A stretch of 64,000 nt of DNA, from the NCBI GenBank assembly GCA_028023455.1, contig JAQFVV010006737.1:341259-405258 (forward strand). Reading direction: 5' to 3'. The stretch comes from Epiperipatus broadwayi. Its lineage: Eukaryota > Onychophora > Udeonychophora > Euonychophora > Peripatidae. A program made the translations under genes and the position numbers. Below are positions 22,437 through 36,018 of the stretch, one piece after another. The notes below the pieces were generated by a model. It did no database searches and had not been told where the DNA came from. It was given only the letters and a program-made list of their open reading frames with translations. Within the stretch, counting starts at the first letter, position 1. Every line of letters starts with the position of its first letter.

Positions 22437-23209
22437 TTAACTCTTATAATGCATGACTCATCTAAAAACGAGAAGATTTGACATCACTCTAAATCGGCTA
22501 CTTTTTATCCCACGTATACATATGATACGTCATTAGAAAGAAAATCAAAAGTTCTGTAAGATGGTGCCCTCTTCAGAATAAATTTACAAGTAAAAAATCA
22601 ATAAAAATGACCATATATGTCAAACAAAACCAAAGCACCACCTCCTCACCAACTTTTCTTGAATCTTATTGGCTGTCCCACTTCTGTCAGAAAGGGAAAT
22701 GGCTGCCAAAAAGTAAAAAGTTACGTTCGTTTTGATTTTTATTACGAAAATGATAAACGAATGTTTACAACATTTTAAACAATATTTGAATTGAATTACA
22801 AATTATTATTGATAAAATAATACTAAAAATCAAATTATTTTAGAAAAATAGTTAAGATATTACCAAGAATTATTTATTTATTGCTACATATTGATCGTAA
22901 CGTTAAAGTGAAAAAAAAAAGATTGCGTCAGCAATCTTTTTTGGTTGGTTGAATAGCGGTTACTTTTATTTCACCGCAATTGAATATTTTTTAAATTATA
23001 AATCAAATTTTATTTTTGAAAAGACTTTTGTTTGCTTTCGTAATCTGAGAATTCAGTAATATACTTTTTACAAACGAAACTAACGTATTTATATTATTAA
23101 AAGTGATCTATTTTAACAATAGATTTTGTTAAAGTTGTGAGTTGGCCAATTACAAGTTTTGATTTTTAACTCATTCGGCCAATTATATAATCATCGTTCA
23201 AAGGGTTAA
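22437..23209. mobile_element. TTAA-flanked MITE, copy 1
   Basis: A 773-bp noncoding repeat starting TTAACTCTTATAATGC and ending CAAAGGGTTAA, so its ends form a short inverted repeat including TTAA. It shares ordered blocks with 33820-34580 and 43480-44396: AAGTTCTGTAAGATGGTGCC, TTTACAAGTAAAAAATCAAT, a central GATTGCGTCAGCAATC hairpin, and TTTTTAACTCA-TCGGCCAAT near the end. TTAA ends suggest a piggyBac-type transposase, but no transposase is present and the subterminal sequence is not diagnostic. Confidence 0.75.
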
Positions 23210-23869
23210 GGCTAGTCTATGTTTATTCTGACTTTATAACATAAATTTAATCCATTCTATTTGCAGTTTTAATAATATCTCAGTAAATTTAAAATGTATA
23301 ATATTTGTGATTTTTTTAACATATATTGTCTTTATGTATTGTGACAAGCTAATTTAAAGTAAAACTCTTTTTTCTGAATGTCAAGCAATTACAAATAAGT
23401 AGTATTGTGCTTGAATTACAGTCTTTAACCATTATAATTGTATGTTTTTTCATTTGTGCATTTGGTATTAGCTTTTATACATGCACATTAATTATGCCAT
23501 ACTCATAGTTAATATTAAATAAATAACAAATTAAAATTTAAAAATTTAGAATTTAAATTCTACTTCTATTTCATGATTTAAATCAGTTTTTAAAAATAAT
23601 CCATAAAACCTCTTTAAAAGATCCAGTATTTTCTGTTTAAAAAATTTGTTTTATTTTAATTTAATTTATATAAATAAATATATGAATTTTATTTTCTTAT
23701 GCTTTGATTGTTTTTGTATGGTTTCATCATAAAATGTTCCTTTTTTAAATTTAATAATATTATTATGATAATATTATTATGATAATTTTTAAGCCGGGTT
23801 CCCAAAGAATTATTGAACTTCTCGTTGAACTCTAAAACAATTCTCCTTATATCAGTGTTGATCCAATCT

Positions 23870-24410
23870 ATTTTGAATCCTAAAAATAAATTGGCATTGA
23901 GATAAAAAATCAATATTATTTGCAAGTTTATTCAAATGATTGTTTGGGAATCTGATTGATGAATTATTATTGTAATGTTTTCTGACTTAGATGTCCCATG
24001 AAGTTTTATATGATCAATGTTACATATTTGATAAGCTGCAATTTATTTCCAGGTCTGTTAGAATTATTAGAATTTTATCTGAATTATTATTTGAACATAT
24101 AAGCTGGCCTGATTAATATAAACAAAAAATGCTGGTAATAAAAAGATCCAGCCATTTTATTACTAATGATTGATTGATTTGTATAAAGCAAAGTGAAGGT
24201 AAGACAAAAGTGGTAGTTTTTTATTTGATGAATGAATTGGATTTATACAAGCAAAGAGGCATTACTTTCAAGTTCATTTAAAAGATTCTTTGGGAATTTA
24301 ATTTGTGAATAATTGCAGCAATATTTTTGGACTTCATTGATATGTGAATAAGTTTATATTATCAGTATTGCATATTCGGTAAGTTGCAATTTATTTATGG
24401 ACTTTTAAAG
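23870..24410. repeat. Old direct duplication, unit about 345 bp
   Basis: GATTGTTTGGGAATCTGATTGATGAATTATTATTGTAATG (around 23938-23977) and its context are repeated, diverged, around 24280-24320. Both copies are followed by GCATATT or CATATTTG, then AAG(C/T)TGCAATTTATTT. The similarity is moderate, so the event is old. No coding content. Confidence 0.6.
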
Positions 24411-25439
24411 TCGTTATTATTTATTTATATATATAAATTTCATAATCAATAAACATGTTTAAAAATAAAGTAGTGGTTTAAGATAAGTTATGGATTAAAA
24501 TCGTATTAAATAAAATACATCAGTTTATTAATTCTAATTTTAATTGTCACTTAGCTGTATGCTGTTGGAGTTTGAGACTGACTTGAATTCAGTAAGAAAC
24601 CCTTTTTTTTATTTTCTATTTTTATAGTTTCACTCATCACAATGATTTTATTGGAATGAAATAAGCTATTGTTTCTTTTATCATATATGATGTGGAGACT
24701 AAAGAAAATTTAAATAAAAGAATCAAAAGACTCATCCATCAATAGGGCCATTCAAAATACTCAAATTGCACTTTAGATTTATTAAGTCATGAGAGACAAA
24801 CTATGCATTTATTTTTAATGAAGCCAATAAAATGAATGATTAGTGTATATATAAAATATAATAAAAACAGGATTTATTTCTAATTCAACTTATATTCTCA
24901 ATGAATACTTTAATAATAGCAAAAGTTGAAATATTTAATATTTTATTAATTGTATAATTTGTATTATTAATATTAATTCACTATTAAAAATGAGTTTGAC
25001 ATAAAACTGCTGCTCATCCACTTTACAAGTTTTGAAAAATTTGGAAGTATATCTTATTCTGGATTAAGCATTGTAATTTTTTATTGCTTTGCATGTTTCA
25101 GTGCAATGGCAAAATGGTAAATTTTGACCTCAATATAAATATATCATATTCATATCTGGCACTTTTGAACATTGATATTATTATAAACTCTTGAAAAATA
25201 AAGCCATTTTATTATTTATTTATTTTTATCACTTACTTTATATTTATTATAAATTTTTACTACATATTCTATATATTAAAATTATGACATTTTTATTATA
25301 ATTTTAAAAAGAAAAAAAAATAATGATGTCTTTATTTTACATTAAATTTCAAATATAAATTTAAAAATGAAAGCATTTTTTAAAAAAAAAAATATTTCAG
25401 ATTTACAAATACAGAATAAAAAGTACTAATTGAAATAAA

Positions 25440-26100
25440 TGATCAGAGCAATAGCTCTTTCAATTAGATGATTGCCATATTGCAATAAAAATATGGTACT
25501 GGTTAATTAAACACTGTACATCACTTGGTGGTGCTGTTTCTTTGCAACAACAGAGAATTATGCTGTTTACACAGCTGAACCTATGGCTAATACAACACTG
25601 CAATCGTAATAGGCATTTATGGTCTGCATGATGGTATTTTTCCCTATGCATACAACAGACATAGTATATCCAGCTTTGTATCATGATCCATTATGGATAT
25701 GATTAGGAATGACAGTTTGCTACCATTTCATATGAGGGTAGATGGACTTCAATTTCCCAGAACTCTTAAAATCTATTTAAAAACTTATTGTCTTACATCC
25801 ATGATAATTTTTTGCCTGTCAGCATGCATCCCTAGGCAGTTTGGAAGCTTCAAGAAATTGGGGAGGGGTCAGGCAAAGCTTGATTCAAAGTGTTTGTGAA
25901 AATTTCATGTTTTCATGGTAGCATGTATGAGATAAATAAAATGGCTGATGGCAACAGTGAACATTTCAAACTGTGGGCCTTTTTCCCAATGCAGAAGCTG
26001 ACACTGTTGCCTTTCTATAAAAATCCAAAATATATTGCCACATATGCCTTCACAAAGGCGAGGACCTCTTTAGAGCCATACTAGTTAGATGATGGACAGC
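25440..26100. other. Unclassified higher-complexity segment, probably a repeat relic
   Basis: About 650 bp of more balanced base composition than its surroundings, with short ORFs on both strands (a Cys-rich one on the - strand at 25460-25684 and two on the + strand up to 26084). None shows a recognisable domain. It may be a decayed transposon. Confidence 0.35.
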
Positions 26101-26379
26101 CATAACCAATAACTACTTTAAAGCAAGGACATTATTTTATTTTTTCTGTAGTGTTGTTTGGCTCATTCACTGTGAAATTGTTTTTTTGAAATGAATGTTT
26201 CCAGCATCTGTATTTCTTTGTTGCAAATGAATTGGACTAATTTCATAGTTTTCAATAAAGTTAGTTTTGAAATCAATGCATGTGTGCTGTGATTGATTTG
26301 TAACACAATCAATTGAAATATTTTTGGGGGGTTAAGTTTTCCCAATTTTGTTGAAAAATGTTACAAGCATCAGGTCAAA

Positions 26380-26860
26380 TTAGTTTTGAAATGAATTGTT
26401 TTTTTGGTTATAGAAATGTTTAATGTACCATTAGAAAGAATGACGTCAATTTGAAAGTGTAAATTTGAAGTCCAATAATATAAATTTGAAGGAAGGAACT
26501 AAAACAATATATTTTTAAATGACTTTTTTTTTGTTGGTTTAATATAGAATAGTGTAAATTTGAAAGCGTAAATTTGGAACAAAAAAAAAAATCTCCCCCA
26601 CCCCACATTTTTTCCAAAAAAAATAGTTTTTGAATGAATTTCCAAAAAAGTAGTTTTTAAATAGCATAAATTTGACAAAAAGAAAATCCCCCAGCATAAT
26701 TTCCAAAATTGGCTTTTAAATGAGTTTCAAAAAAGTAGTTTTTAAATAGTGTAATTTTGGAAAAAAGTAGTTTTTAAATGAATTTTCAAAAAATGTAGTT
26801 TTTAAATAGCTTAAATTTGACAAAAACAACCCCCTCTGGCATAATTTCCTATTAAAAGAA
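26380..26860. repeat. Degenerate minisatellite of AAAAAGTAGTTTTTAAAT type
   Basis: GTAGTTTTTAAATAG or -GAAT recurs at irregular intervals with TAAATTTG(A/G) segments and homopolymer A/C runs between. The units are 25-50 bp and diverged, with similar composition throughout. Confidence 0.65.
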
Positions 26861-29800
26861 AAAAAAAGTTGGGCCAGCCATGAAACATTATATTGATATA
26901 TTTTTGGACAGAAACAGTGCCATCAAAAAAAAAAAAAAATTGCCTTTTTTTTTTGTGTAACTACTGTAATAAGAGGATAACAAAAAAAACCATTAAAGCA
27001 GCAGCAGCAAAAAAAGCAGTTGTTGATTATTATAAAAAAAAAAAGTTGGCTTTTTTTATGACATTTTGTGTAAATTGTAAGATAATTTACTATTACAACA
27101 ATAATGTAAATGTTTCAGAGTTGCAGGCCTGGTGACATTATACCGATCTGTTTTTGCAGACAAGAAATGCCATCAAGCAATGTACAGTTGCTAATTAACC
27201 AATACCAAAAATATTCAATGAATGAAATATTCATAATTTCAATTCCATTTGTAAAATTATAAGAAATGGTAATCATCTGATATTTAATGGTCAAAATGGA
27301 TTATTGCTAAGGTGTCATAAAGCCATATAATTCCATTTTAAAATGTATAATTCCATTTATAATTATTAAATGTCACAAAAATATCTGCTACAATCATAAT
27401 AAAAGTATTCATTTTTCAGCAAATTATAACTTGTTATTTTATATTATTACAATTTTTGGACTTTTCTTTTTTTAAATCAAACCTTTAAAATAAAAACTGA
27501 CTAAAATCATAAATATTTTAGTTTTAAATAAATATTTGTAAAATATTTTTCAAAAATAATAATAATAATGTACATAAACAATGGAAAGTATATATTTGTT
27601 TTCAGAGCAATACAATGAATTGAGAGCTTGAAGAATACTTGCAAGCACTCTTAGAATCTGAAAAGAAAGGAACTACCAAATAGTATCACTATTGTATTTC
27701 TTTTATTAAATTCTATATGGGCAACTAATATCAGTTAATGTAATATTTTTTTTAAATACAACTCAGAATAAGAGAACAGTTAAACTGCCTAACAATATAA
27801 ATGGAGTTTTAAATCAAAAACATGGAAGACTAGAAAAATCAAAATGTTTACATCAGTTGCCCATGTGTATTCCTCATTATGCTTTTACCAAAGAGTAATC
27901 TGCATGCATCAGAAAATAAAATGATGAAGCTTTACTAGCCAAGGTCATGGACTACCAATTAACTGGGTTGGAAAATTAATTAATTTATTCTAGAATATAA
28001 CTAAACCAAAGTAAAATGTTATGCTGAAAAACTACAACATTGAGAAGAAGAAAAAAACATATCTACATGGATTGTGTAGGAAGGACATATATCTGACATC
28101 ACAACAATTATAGCTACAATATAAATTTATTTACGTCTGCCATCGTAAAATTTAAATAGAAGATTTATATTTTAGCAAGTATAACAAAATTTTAATATTT
28201 TCTTTTTATTTATGTCTGCCTTTCAAGTATATACTGCACTTAATACGTATACATATTCAAATGAAATTAGTAATTTGCTTGAAAGGAAGCACATTAATTA
28301 TTTGTTGCTTTTATCTATTTAAAAGTCAGCTTTTTACCCCTTGGAGAAGCTAATGTTTATCTTTCAGTTTTATTTGTAATGAAATAAAAATTATTTTGCT
28401 TTCAATCTTTACTTCATTTACAATATATCAAAACAATTTTTAAAAAATAAAATTAAACTGAATATATAATATCAACTTTGAAAATTAAAAAAAATGAATA
28501 AGAAAAGAAATAGACAAAAAGACAGTCATCGATTGGAAAAAAAATAATTAAAAAAAGTATTTAATAGGATGCAGATTTGTTTTCAAACAACTTAAATATT
28601 TGTTTGATTAATTTCTGTTTGAAAAGCTATTATATTGAAATAAGACCAAATATAAATAATACATAACTACAGAAAAACAATTATTTCATAATTTTACAAA
28701 ATTAAATAAATATGTCAAAAAATTATACTTTTAAAATTCTAGTATTTGTGTTACTATCAAAATACACACGCATGTATAATTTAGCTATATATAAATATAT
28801 CAAATCAAATAAATGACAAACTTTTATCGATTAAAAATTAATAAATTTCTTCTAGCACTTTCAAAGGTATGACCTTTATTTTCATACTGTAATTTTATTT
28901 ATGATACAATAAATAATAATGTCTATATGCACGATAGTGACTTTGGTTTCATTTGACAAATCCTTTTCCTCTATCTCTTCATTTTTTTTTCATTTAAAGA
29001 TAGTGACATCTATGGAATATAATTCAAACTATAATCTTAATTTTTTTAGAATTATAGAAATAACTTACAATGTTATTTTAATATATATATATTTTTACCA
29101 TTAACAAATAGGGTTGGAAATTGACAACATCTTTCTGCATTCAAAAAATAAAACTGTGCACAATTCTAGAACAGAATTAAAATTTATTTAGTTAGACCAA
29201 TATATATATATGTAAACAAATGAATTTCACTTATGCATTGTATTCAAAAAGACAATTTTAAAAAAGGAAACACAATTATAAAGTACCTGTAAATTTACAA
29301 AAGAAAATCATTTTGCTTTCATTAACTTGAAAAATCGAATCAGTAAAAATTTTATAAGCCAAGTGTAAAATTGACATTACTTTAAATTTAATTAAAATTA
29401 TTTATTTAATCTAAAACGTAAATTATTAGTAATATTTTAATTAAATAGTTATCTTTCATTGATTACTAATGATATTTTTATTATTATATATTTTGTTAAT
29501 TATCTATCATTATTTATTTTCCATCAGTGTATTCCTCATCTCTACTCTATCTTATCACAACCATTCACAAGTTCACCAGTTCAGATTACTTTCTCTTACT
29601 AAGTATATATCCTGTAAACTCCGTTCACATGTCAGGTAAAATGGAAGTGTCAGACACATGGATCTACATATTCCTGTGGACCAGTTTGATCATTTATTAT
29701 TTTATATGAGTCTTTCATTCTAATTCTGATTACAAAAAAAAAAGCAAAAAAACAATATATAATGAATTTATTACACATTTTCCTAAGGATCTGAATAAGG

Positions 29801-29883
29801 GTTCTCAATTTGGTCTACAGAATTGTATGCCCACTAACACCATAACAATATTATTCTAAGCAAGAAATACTATGTGCATATAT

Positions 29884-30651
29884 ATTGTAATGGTAAATAA
29901 TACTGCAAGTTGGCTCTTCAACTGTTCCATGTATTTGGATAGCCAAACTGTACCATACATATAAAGATAATGGGAAGTGAGATTGGATTTTCTTATTTAA
30001 TATTTCCTATGAACTGAATGAGCCAAAACTGTAACTATAAATAATAGATCAATCATAATAAGTCTCTCACTTCTGACTAGCTAAACTTAAAAAAATAAAA
30101 CATATTTATATCTAAGACTATTGTATTACATATGTGCATATTTCAAAAATATATACAGTGAAATCAAAAAGGCATTTTATTGAACAGAAAATATATTTAG
30201 AATAACTAAACAAATAATCCTAAAGTTTCTTTTAGAATAAACATCATCCTTTTCCTTTTTATATTACAATGTTATAATAGCTAATAGTATTTTAATATAG
30301 CTAGGCAAAAGAAAATAATAGTTATGTGTATTTAGTGAATCTAAGACATGAGCCCAAAATCAACGATAACTATCAACCTCATAAAGAAAATACACAAAAC
30401 CAAATTTATTAAAAAATCATATAGATTTTATTGACATTTAAATGATTTCATGCTATCATTAATTGACAAAGATATTTATGAAGTTACTACCACTTCTCAA
30501 AGTATTAAAAAAATATATTAAAAAATCCAAAGAGAAATGGTGTTACTTATATTCAGCATTGTTTTTTATAAGCTGGAAAAAAATCTTAACTAGGATTATA
30601 TAAAAGAGTATCATAATTATTTACTAATAAAGTAACTAATTAGGAATATAG

Positions 30652-30720
<69 letters not shown>

Positions 30721-32130
30721 AGATAAAAGTTCCTTTTAATAATACATAGAACTTATCTACTGATATAAAATATAGGAAACTTCTAACAAACTAACTTAAG
30801 ATCATAAGTATTGACTTATTTAATAAGTGGCAAAAGTAAAGTAAATATATTACTACATATATTCATGTACATTCTCATTTACCATATAATAAAAGGAATT
30901 TTATCATTTCTTGCATAAAAAGGAAATAGCTACACAATGAGAGGAATTTGCATCTCTCAGATAAAAGAAGTTTGTAATAAGAGTAATTCATCTCTTATAT
31001 TAATAAAAATTATACATATTACCATGTATGGCAATGCCAAGTATACAATAGCTATTATTTAGACTATGTGTGGAACAAACTAAATTTACCAAAGCCTTGC
31101 TTCTACTACTTGTATCCCTAACAACTCACTAAATATCAACATGGTTCCTTTTATCATGGAATGATGGATTTATAATGATAATAAATTTTACTAATTATTA
31201 TATAACCCTTGATAAGTATAACTATCCACACCAAAATGTTATATGGATGTTTGCAAACATGTATTACATATAAAGCAAAAAATCTTTTAAATATTACCAT
31301 TGCTATTTTAAAGGAACATTTTTTTGTGAGATCTAAGAGAAAAAAAATTCATAGCAACAATTCATAATAACATTATTATAAATGGAAATAATGTCTATTT
31401 TTTTTTAAATCTAAAAGTCCTGAATTCAAAGTTCATTTTCAATTCAATTTTCAGTGGTTTTCCCATATGATACTTGTTGACAAAATAAGAAGTGATTAAA
31501 GAAAGTTCATCTTGGTTTATTTTTTTTAAAGTTCTATATAAAAGTCTATTGTTCCCAAAACTTGTTTAGAGGGATGAATAAAGGTAGATGTAAAAAATTT
31601 AAAATCTTGGAAATGCTGATAAACTATTAATTAGTCCATACAGTAACATTCTCTTTCTGGATATCTTTAAAATGTAACTTCTTCATTGCTCATGTTTAGA
31701 AAAGATAATTTCCATTTTTGTTATAGGGTTTTATTTTATTCTAGGTTTTTGTTTTATTTTAACATTCATCAGTAATATAGGCAATTAGAATAGAGACTTC
31801 ACAAGCCCTTTTGGACTATCTTTATCTAGCCAACTACTGTGGCTAATGACTTTAATACTATTTCTATGTCTAAAAACCATATTAATAGAAATTGATCTAG
31901 TTGGATCGAATGTTTCTTATCAAATACCAAGGTTCTTTTTTAAGGGGAAATAATTCCCCTTACTGAAAAATTAATAATGTCCAAATTACTATAGTTATCT
32001 CCTAAAAACCATGCAATGCTAATTTTTTTCATTAGTCTGCTTTGCATTTCCACACAAACACTTTGAACATTTGTTTTTGAATGTCTTGCATTTAACTATT
32101 TCTAAAATTAATTTTAACATTAACAAAAAT
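29884..32130. repeat. 2.25-kb repeat family, copy A
   Basis: Collinear with 32145-35165 along its length. Shared landmarks are GTAATGGTAAAT at the start, ACTGTACCATA with AAGATAATGGGAAGTGAGATTGG, TTTTATTGACATTTAA, ATCAACATGGTTCCTTTTATCATGG and, at the end, GAACATTTGTTTTTGAATGT. It lacks the first ~30 bases present in copies B and C. A 65-bp (TA)n at 30653-30717 is unique to this copy. No long ORF. Confidence 0.85.
30653..30717. repeat. (TA)n microsatellite
   Basis: 65 bp of uninterrupted TA inside repeat copy A; copy B has only GTTTCTATAGG at the matching place. Confidence 0.95.
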
Positions 32131-32144
32131 GATAAGAAATTTTT

Positions 32145-35100
32145 ATCAAGCCATCATGTCTGGCCACCAAAATTGTAATGGTAAATGTTGCTGTAAGCTG
32201 GCTCTTTTAATATTCCATGTAGTTGGGTAGCAAAACTGTACCATATGTATGAAGATAATATTGAAGTGAGGTTGGCTTTTCTTATTTAATATTCCCCATG
32301 AACTGATCAAGCCAAAAACTGTAATTGTAATTAATATATCAATAATAATAAAACTTTCACTTCTGGCTAGATAAACTTATAAAAAGTAAATGTATTTTTG
32401 TCTAAGACTCTTCTATTAGATAGGTGCATATTTCAAAGAAATATACATCAAAATCAAAGGGTATTTTATTCATCCTGAAGTATATCTAGAATAAGTAGAC
32501 AAATAATTTTAATTTTTATTTCTTATGTAAACATCATCCTTTCACCTTTTTATATTACAATGTTATAATATCTAATAGCAATTTGGTATGGCTAGGGTAA
32601 AGAAAAGATTAGCTTATGCATATTTGATATTTCAGAGTAGATATCAAAATGATATAGCTAATCTGATACGTGTGAACCAAAATCAATTATAAATATCGAC
32701 TTTATAAAGAAAATACATGAAAAGCAAATATAATAAAAATAATATGCATTTTATTGACATTTAAGTGATTTTATATTATCATTAATAATAAACATATTTA
32801 TAAAATTTCTACAGCTTTTCAAAATATTAAAGGAAAATAATAAAAAAATCCAAAGAGAAATGGTGCTATTTATACTCAGCATTGTTGTTTATTAGCTAAA
32901 AAGGAAAAAAAAATTAAGCAGAGTTATAAAAAAATATTATAATTATTTGTTAATAAAATAAATAACTAATTTATAATGAAGTTTCTATAGGTATTTCACA
33001 GTACCTTTTAATAATACATCAAACTTATCTCCTGGTATAAAATATAATATAGGAAGCTTCTAAACAAACTAATATAGGATCACAAGTAGTGGCTTATTTA
33101 ATAATTGACAGAAGTAAAGTAAATATATTACTGCATGTATTCATGTGCATTCTCATTAAACTTATAATGAGGACTTTTATTATCCCTTACATAAAGAGGA
33201 AATAGCTACACAATGAGAGAAATTCACATCTCTCATATAAAACAAGTTTGTAATAAGAGGAATTCATTGTGTCTTATAAAAATAAAAATTATATATATTA
33301 CCACCTATTACAATGCTGAGTATAGATAGCCTCTATTCAAACTATTCATGGAAAAAACTAAATTTACCATTACCTTACTTTTTAGTACTGGAATTGTATT
33401 TCTAACAATTCACTAAATATCAACATGGTTCCTTTTATCATGGAACAATGTATTTATAATATTTAAAATTTAAAACAATAATAAATTTTAATAAATATTA
33501 TATAAATCTTAATAAGTATAATCATTCACACCTAAAATATTATATGGGATACTTGTAAATATGTATTACATAGCAAAAAAAAATATTGCCTTTGTTATTT
33601 TTTTAAAAAAAAACCTTTCTTTGGTAGAGATTTCAGAAAAAAAAAAATTCATAGCAACAATTCATAATAAAATTATTACTAATGGGAATAATATCTATTT
33701 TTTGTGCATAAAGCTCTGAATTCAAAGTTCATTTTCAATCCAATTTTCAGCAATTTTCCAGTGTGACGTTTGTTGACAAAATAAGAAGCAAAAATTACTA
33801 GAAAAAAGGTTCATTTTGATTAATCTTTAGATCGAATCTTATGAGATGTCTTGCATATGTTGACATCACTTTAATTTCATCATTTTTAATGCTACGATAG
33901 TGAATTTACCATCATTGGAAAGGTTTTTAAAAGTTCTGTAAGATGCTGCCGTCTCTTGAATTATTTTACAAGTAAAAGTCAATAAAACTGCCGATAAAGC
34001 ATAACAAAGAACAAAGCTTGATGTTCATTGGCTCTTAGCTATCAAGGACATTCTGATTGGCTGTCAAGGTCAAAGAAACTGTCTAATCAAAGAAAAATGC
34101 TAAGATTTTCATTTTGAAAATGATAAACAAATGTTTTAGACCATTATAAAAGTATTTTTTGACAAATTACAAATCATTTTCATAAAATATGCTAAAAAAA
34201 CAAAATTATTTTAGAAAAATATTTAAGATTTTAGTAAAAATATTTAAAATTTTAGCAAAAAAAATATTTACTTTTCAGTAACATAAAACTGAAAAAAAAA
34301 TTTACGTCAGCAACTCTTTTTAATTCATTACTAACTTTCACTTTTAAATTTGCCGCTATCGAATATTTCTACAATAAATAAATAGAGATTTATTTTTGAA
34401 TAAAATTTTGTTCACTTTCATTACCTGACAAATTATTAATATACTTTTTACAAACGAATCTAAAGTGAATTTAATATTAAAAGATTAATATATTTTGACA
34501 ATTGAGTTTGTTTTGGCCAATTAAAAGTTGACTTTTTTACTGCACTTGTCCAATAAAGTAACAGCTGCTTAAAAGGTTAAATTTTTTAAAGTTCTAAATG
34601 AAAATAAACATTTGAAAATCTTAGAAACGTTGTTAAACTATTGATATATGAAAAAAAAAACTATTAATTGGTCTGCATTGTGACTGTCTCCCTCTGGTTA
34701 TTCTTAAAATGTAACTTCAATACTAAGATTTAGAAAAGATATATTTTTTATGTTAGATAGGCTTTTATTTTATTTTAGGTTTTTGTTTTATTTTAACATT
34801 CCACAGTAATGTATGCAACTGGAACAGAAGCTTCACAAGCTTTGCTGGATTATCTTTATCTAGCCTAATACTGGAATTAATGACTTAATACTACTGCCAC
34901 TTTTTAAAACTATACTAAAAGAAATTGATCTAGCTGGATTCAAAGTTCCTTATCAAGTACCTAGTTTTTTAAGGGTACATAACACTCTTTACTGAAAAAG
35001 TAATGATGTTTGAATTAAAATACTTAACTCCTAGAATCCATATGGTGCTAGAATTTTATATTGTCTGCTTTGTTAACCTACACACACACCTTGAACATTT

Positions 35101-35165
35101 GTTTTTGAATGTGTTGCATTCAACTATTTCTAAAATTAACTTTAACATTATAAAAATAATAAAAA
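32145..35165. repeat. 2.25-kb repeat family, copy B, interrupted by a MITE
   Basis: Begins TTATCAAGCCATCATGTCTGG immediately after copy A, head to tail. It is about 3.0 kb, of which 761 bp (33820-34580) is an inserted MITE, leaving 2.26 kb, equal to copy A. Divergence from A is clear but the order of blocks is the same throughout. Confidence 0.85.
33820..34580. mobile_element. TTAA-flanked MITE, copy 2, nested in repeat copy B
   Basis: 761 bp from TTAATCTTTAGATC to AAAAGGTTAA. Shares ordered blocks with the copies at 22437 and 43480. Repeat copy A provides the unoccupied site: there TTCATCTTGGTTTAT runs straight on to TTTTTTTAAAGTTC, whereas in copy B TTCATTTTGATTAA is followed by the MITE and then TTAAATTTTTTAAAGTTC. 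So TTAA is duplicated at the insertion. Confidence 0.85.
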
Positions 35166-36018
35166 TGGAACTTAAATAATTAATTTTATATAATTTTATT
35201 AAATTTAAATCATACATTTCACTTGTTCTTTTAAATTAATATTAGCTTACAAATATTCTTAGATAAATATTAAAACTAAAATAATTGTCTATATTATTTC
35301 AATCATTCTTTTTTTTTCTATTTAAATTAACTTATTCAGTTAAATATGACTAAAATATTTTAATCTCAACAACTTTCAAAAAAATAAACAATTTAAAACG
35401 AAAACAACTTTATGCACGAAACAAATAGACACATCAGAATTCTATTTATACAATGATAATTTTGAGCACAACTATATACGATAAGAAAACGCAAAAAAAA
35501 AATATTTCAAAGATTGCATATATCATTTTTTTTAATTCACAGTGAAAACTAACTACTATATTTCTCCCATTTCATGAAAATTTAAAAAAAAGTTATTAAT
35601 TCAATGAAACGAATAATAACGGGAAATAATTGACTGCAAAGAATATTAATCTACAGGATTAAAACATTTCACTACAACAAGTATTTTATTCTAAGTATTA
35701 ATAACTTAATCACACTATTTCCTCTATCTTTTCTGATTTATAATGAACAAATACACAAATTACATTATTTTATGGCCTGATGATTTAATAAATATTAACT
35801 TTATATTAAAATGCTTTCTTACTACTTATTAAAATCATATATATATATTTACAAACATTTCCCAAAAACAGAAAGCAGTAAATTAGACTATAGTAACATT
35901 TTGCATATTACCAAATATAGTTACTTTAATTTAACTAAGCTTATGTACAGGCAAATTTTATTTTAACCAGCTTATATTGAATAATTACCTCAAATTAAGC
36001 AAATTATATCATTTTAAT

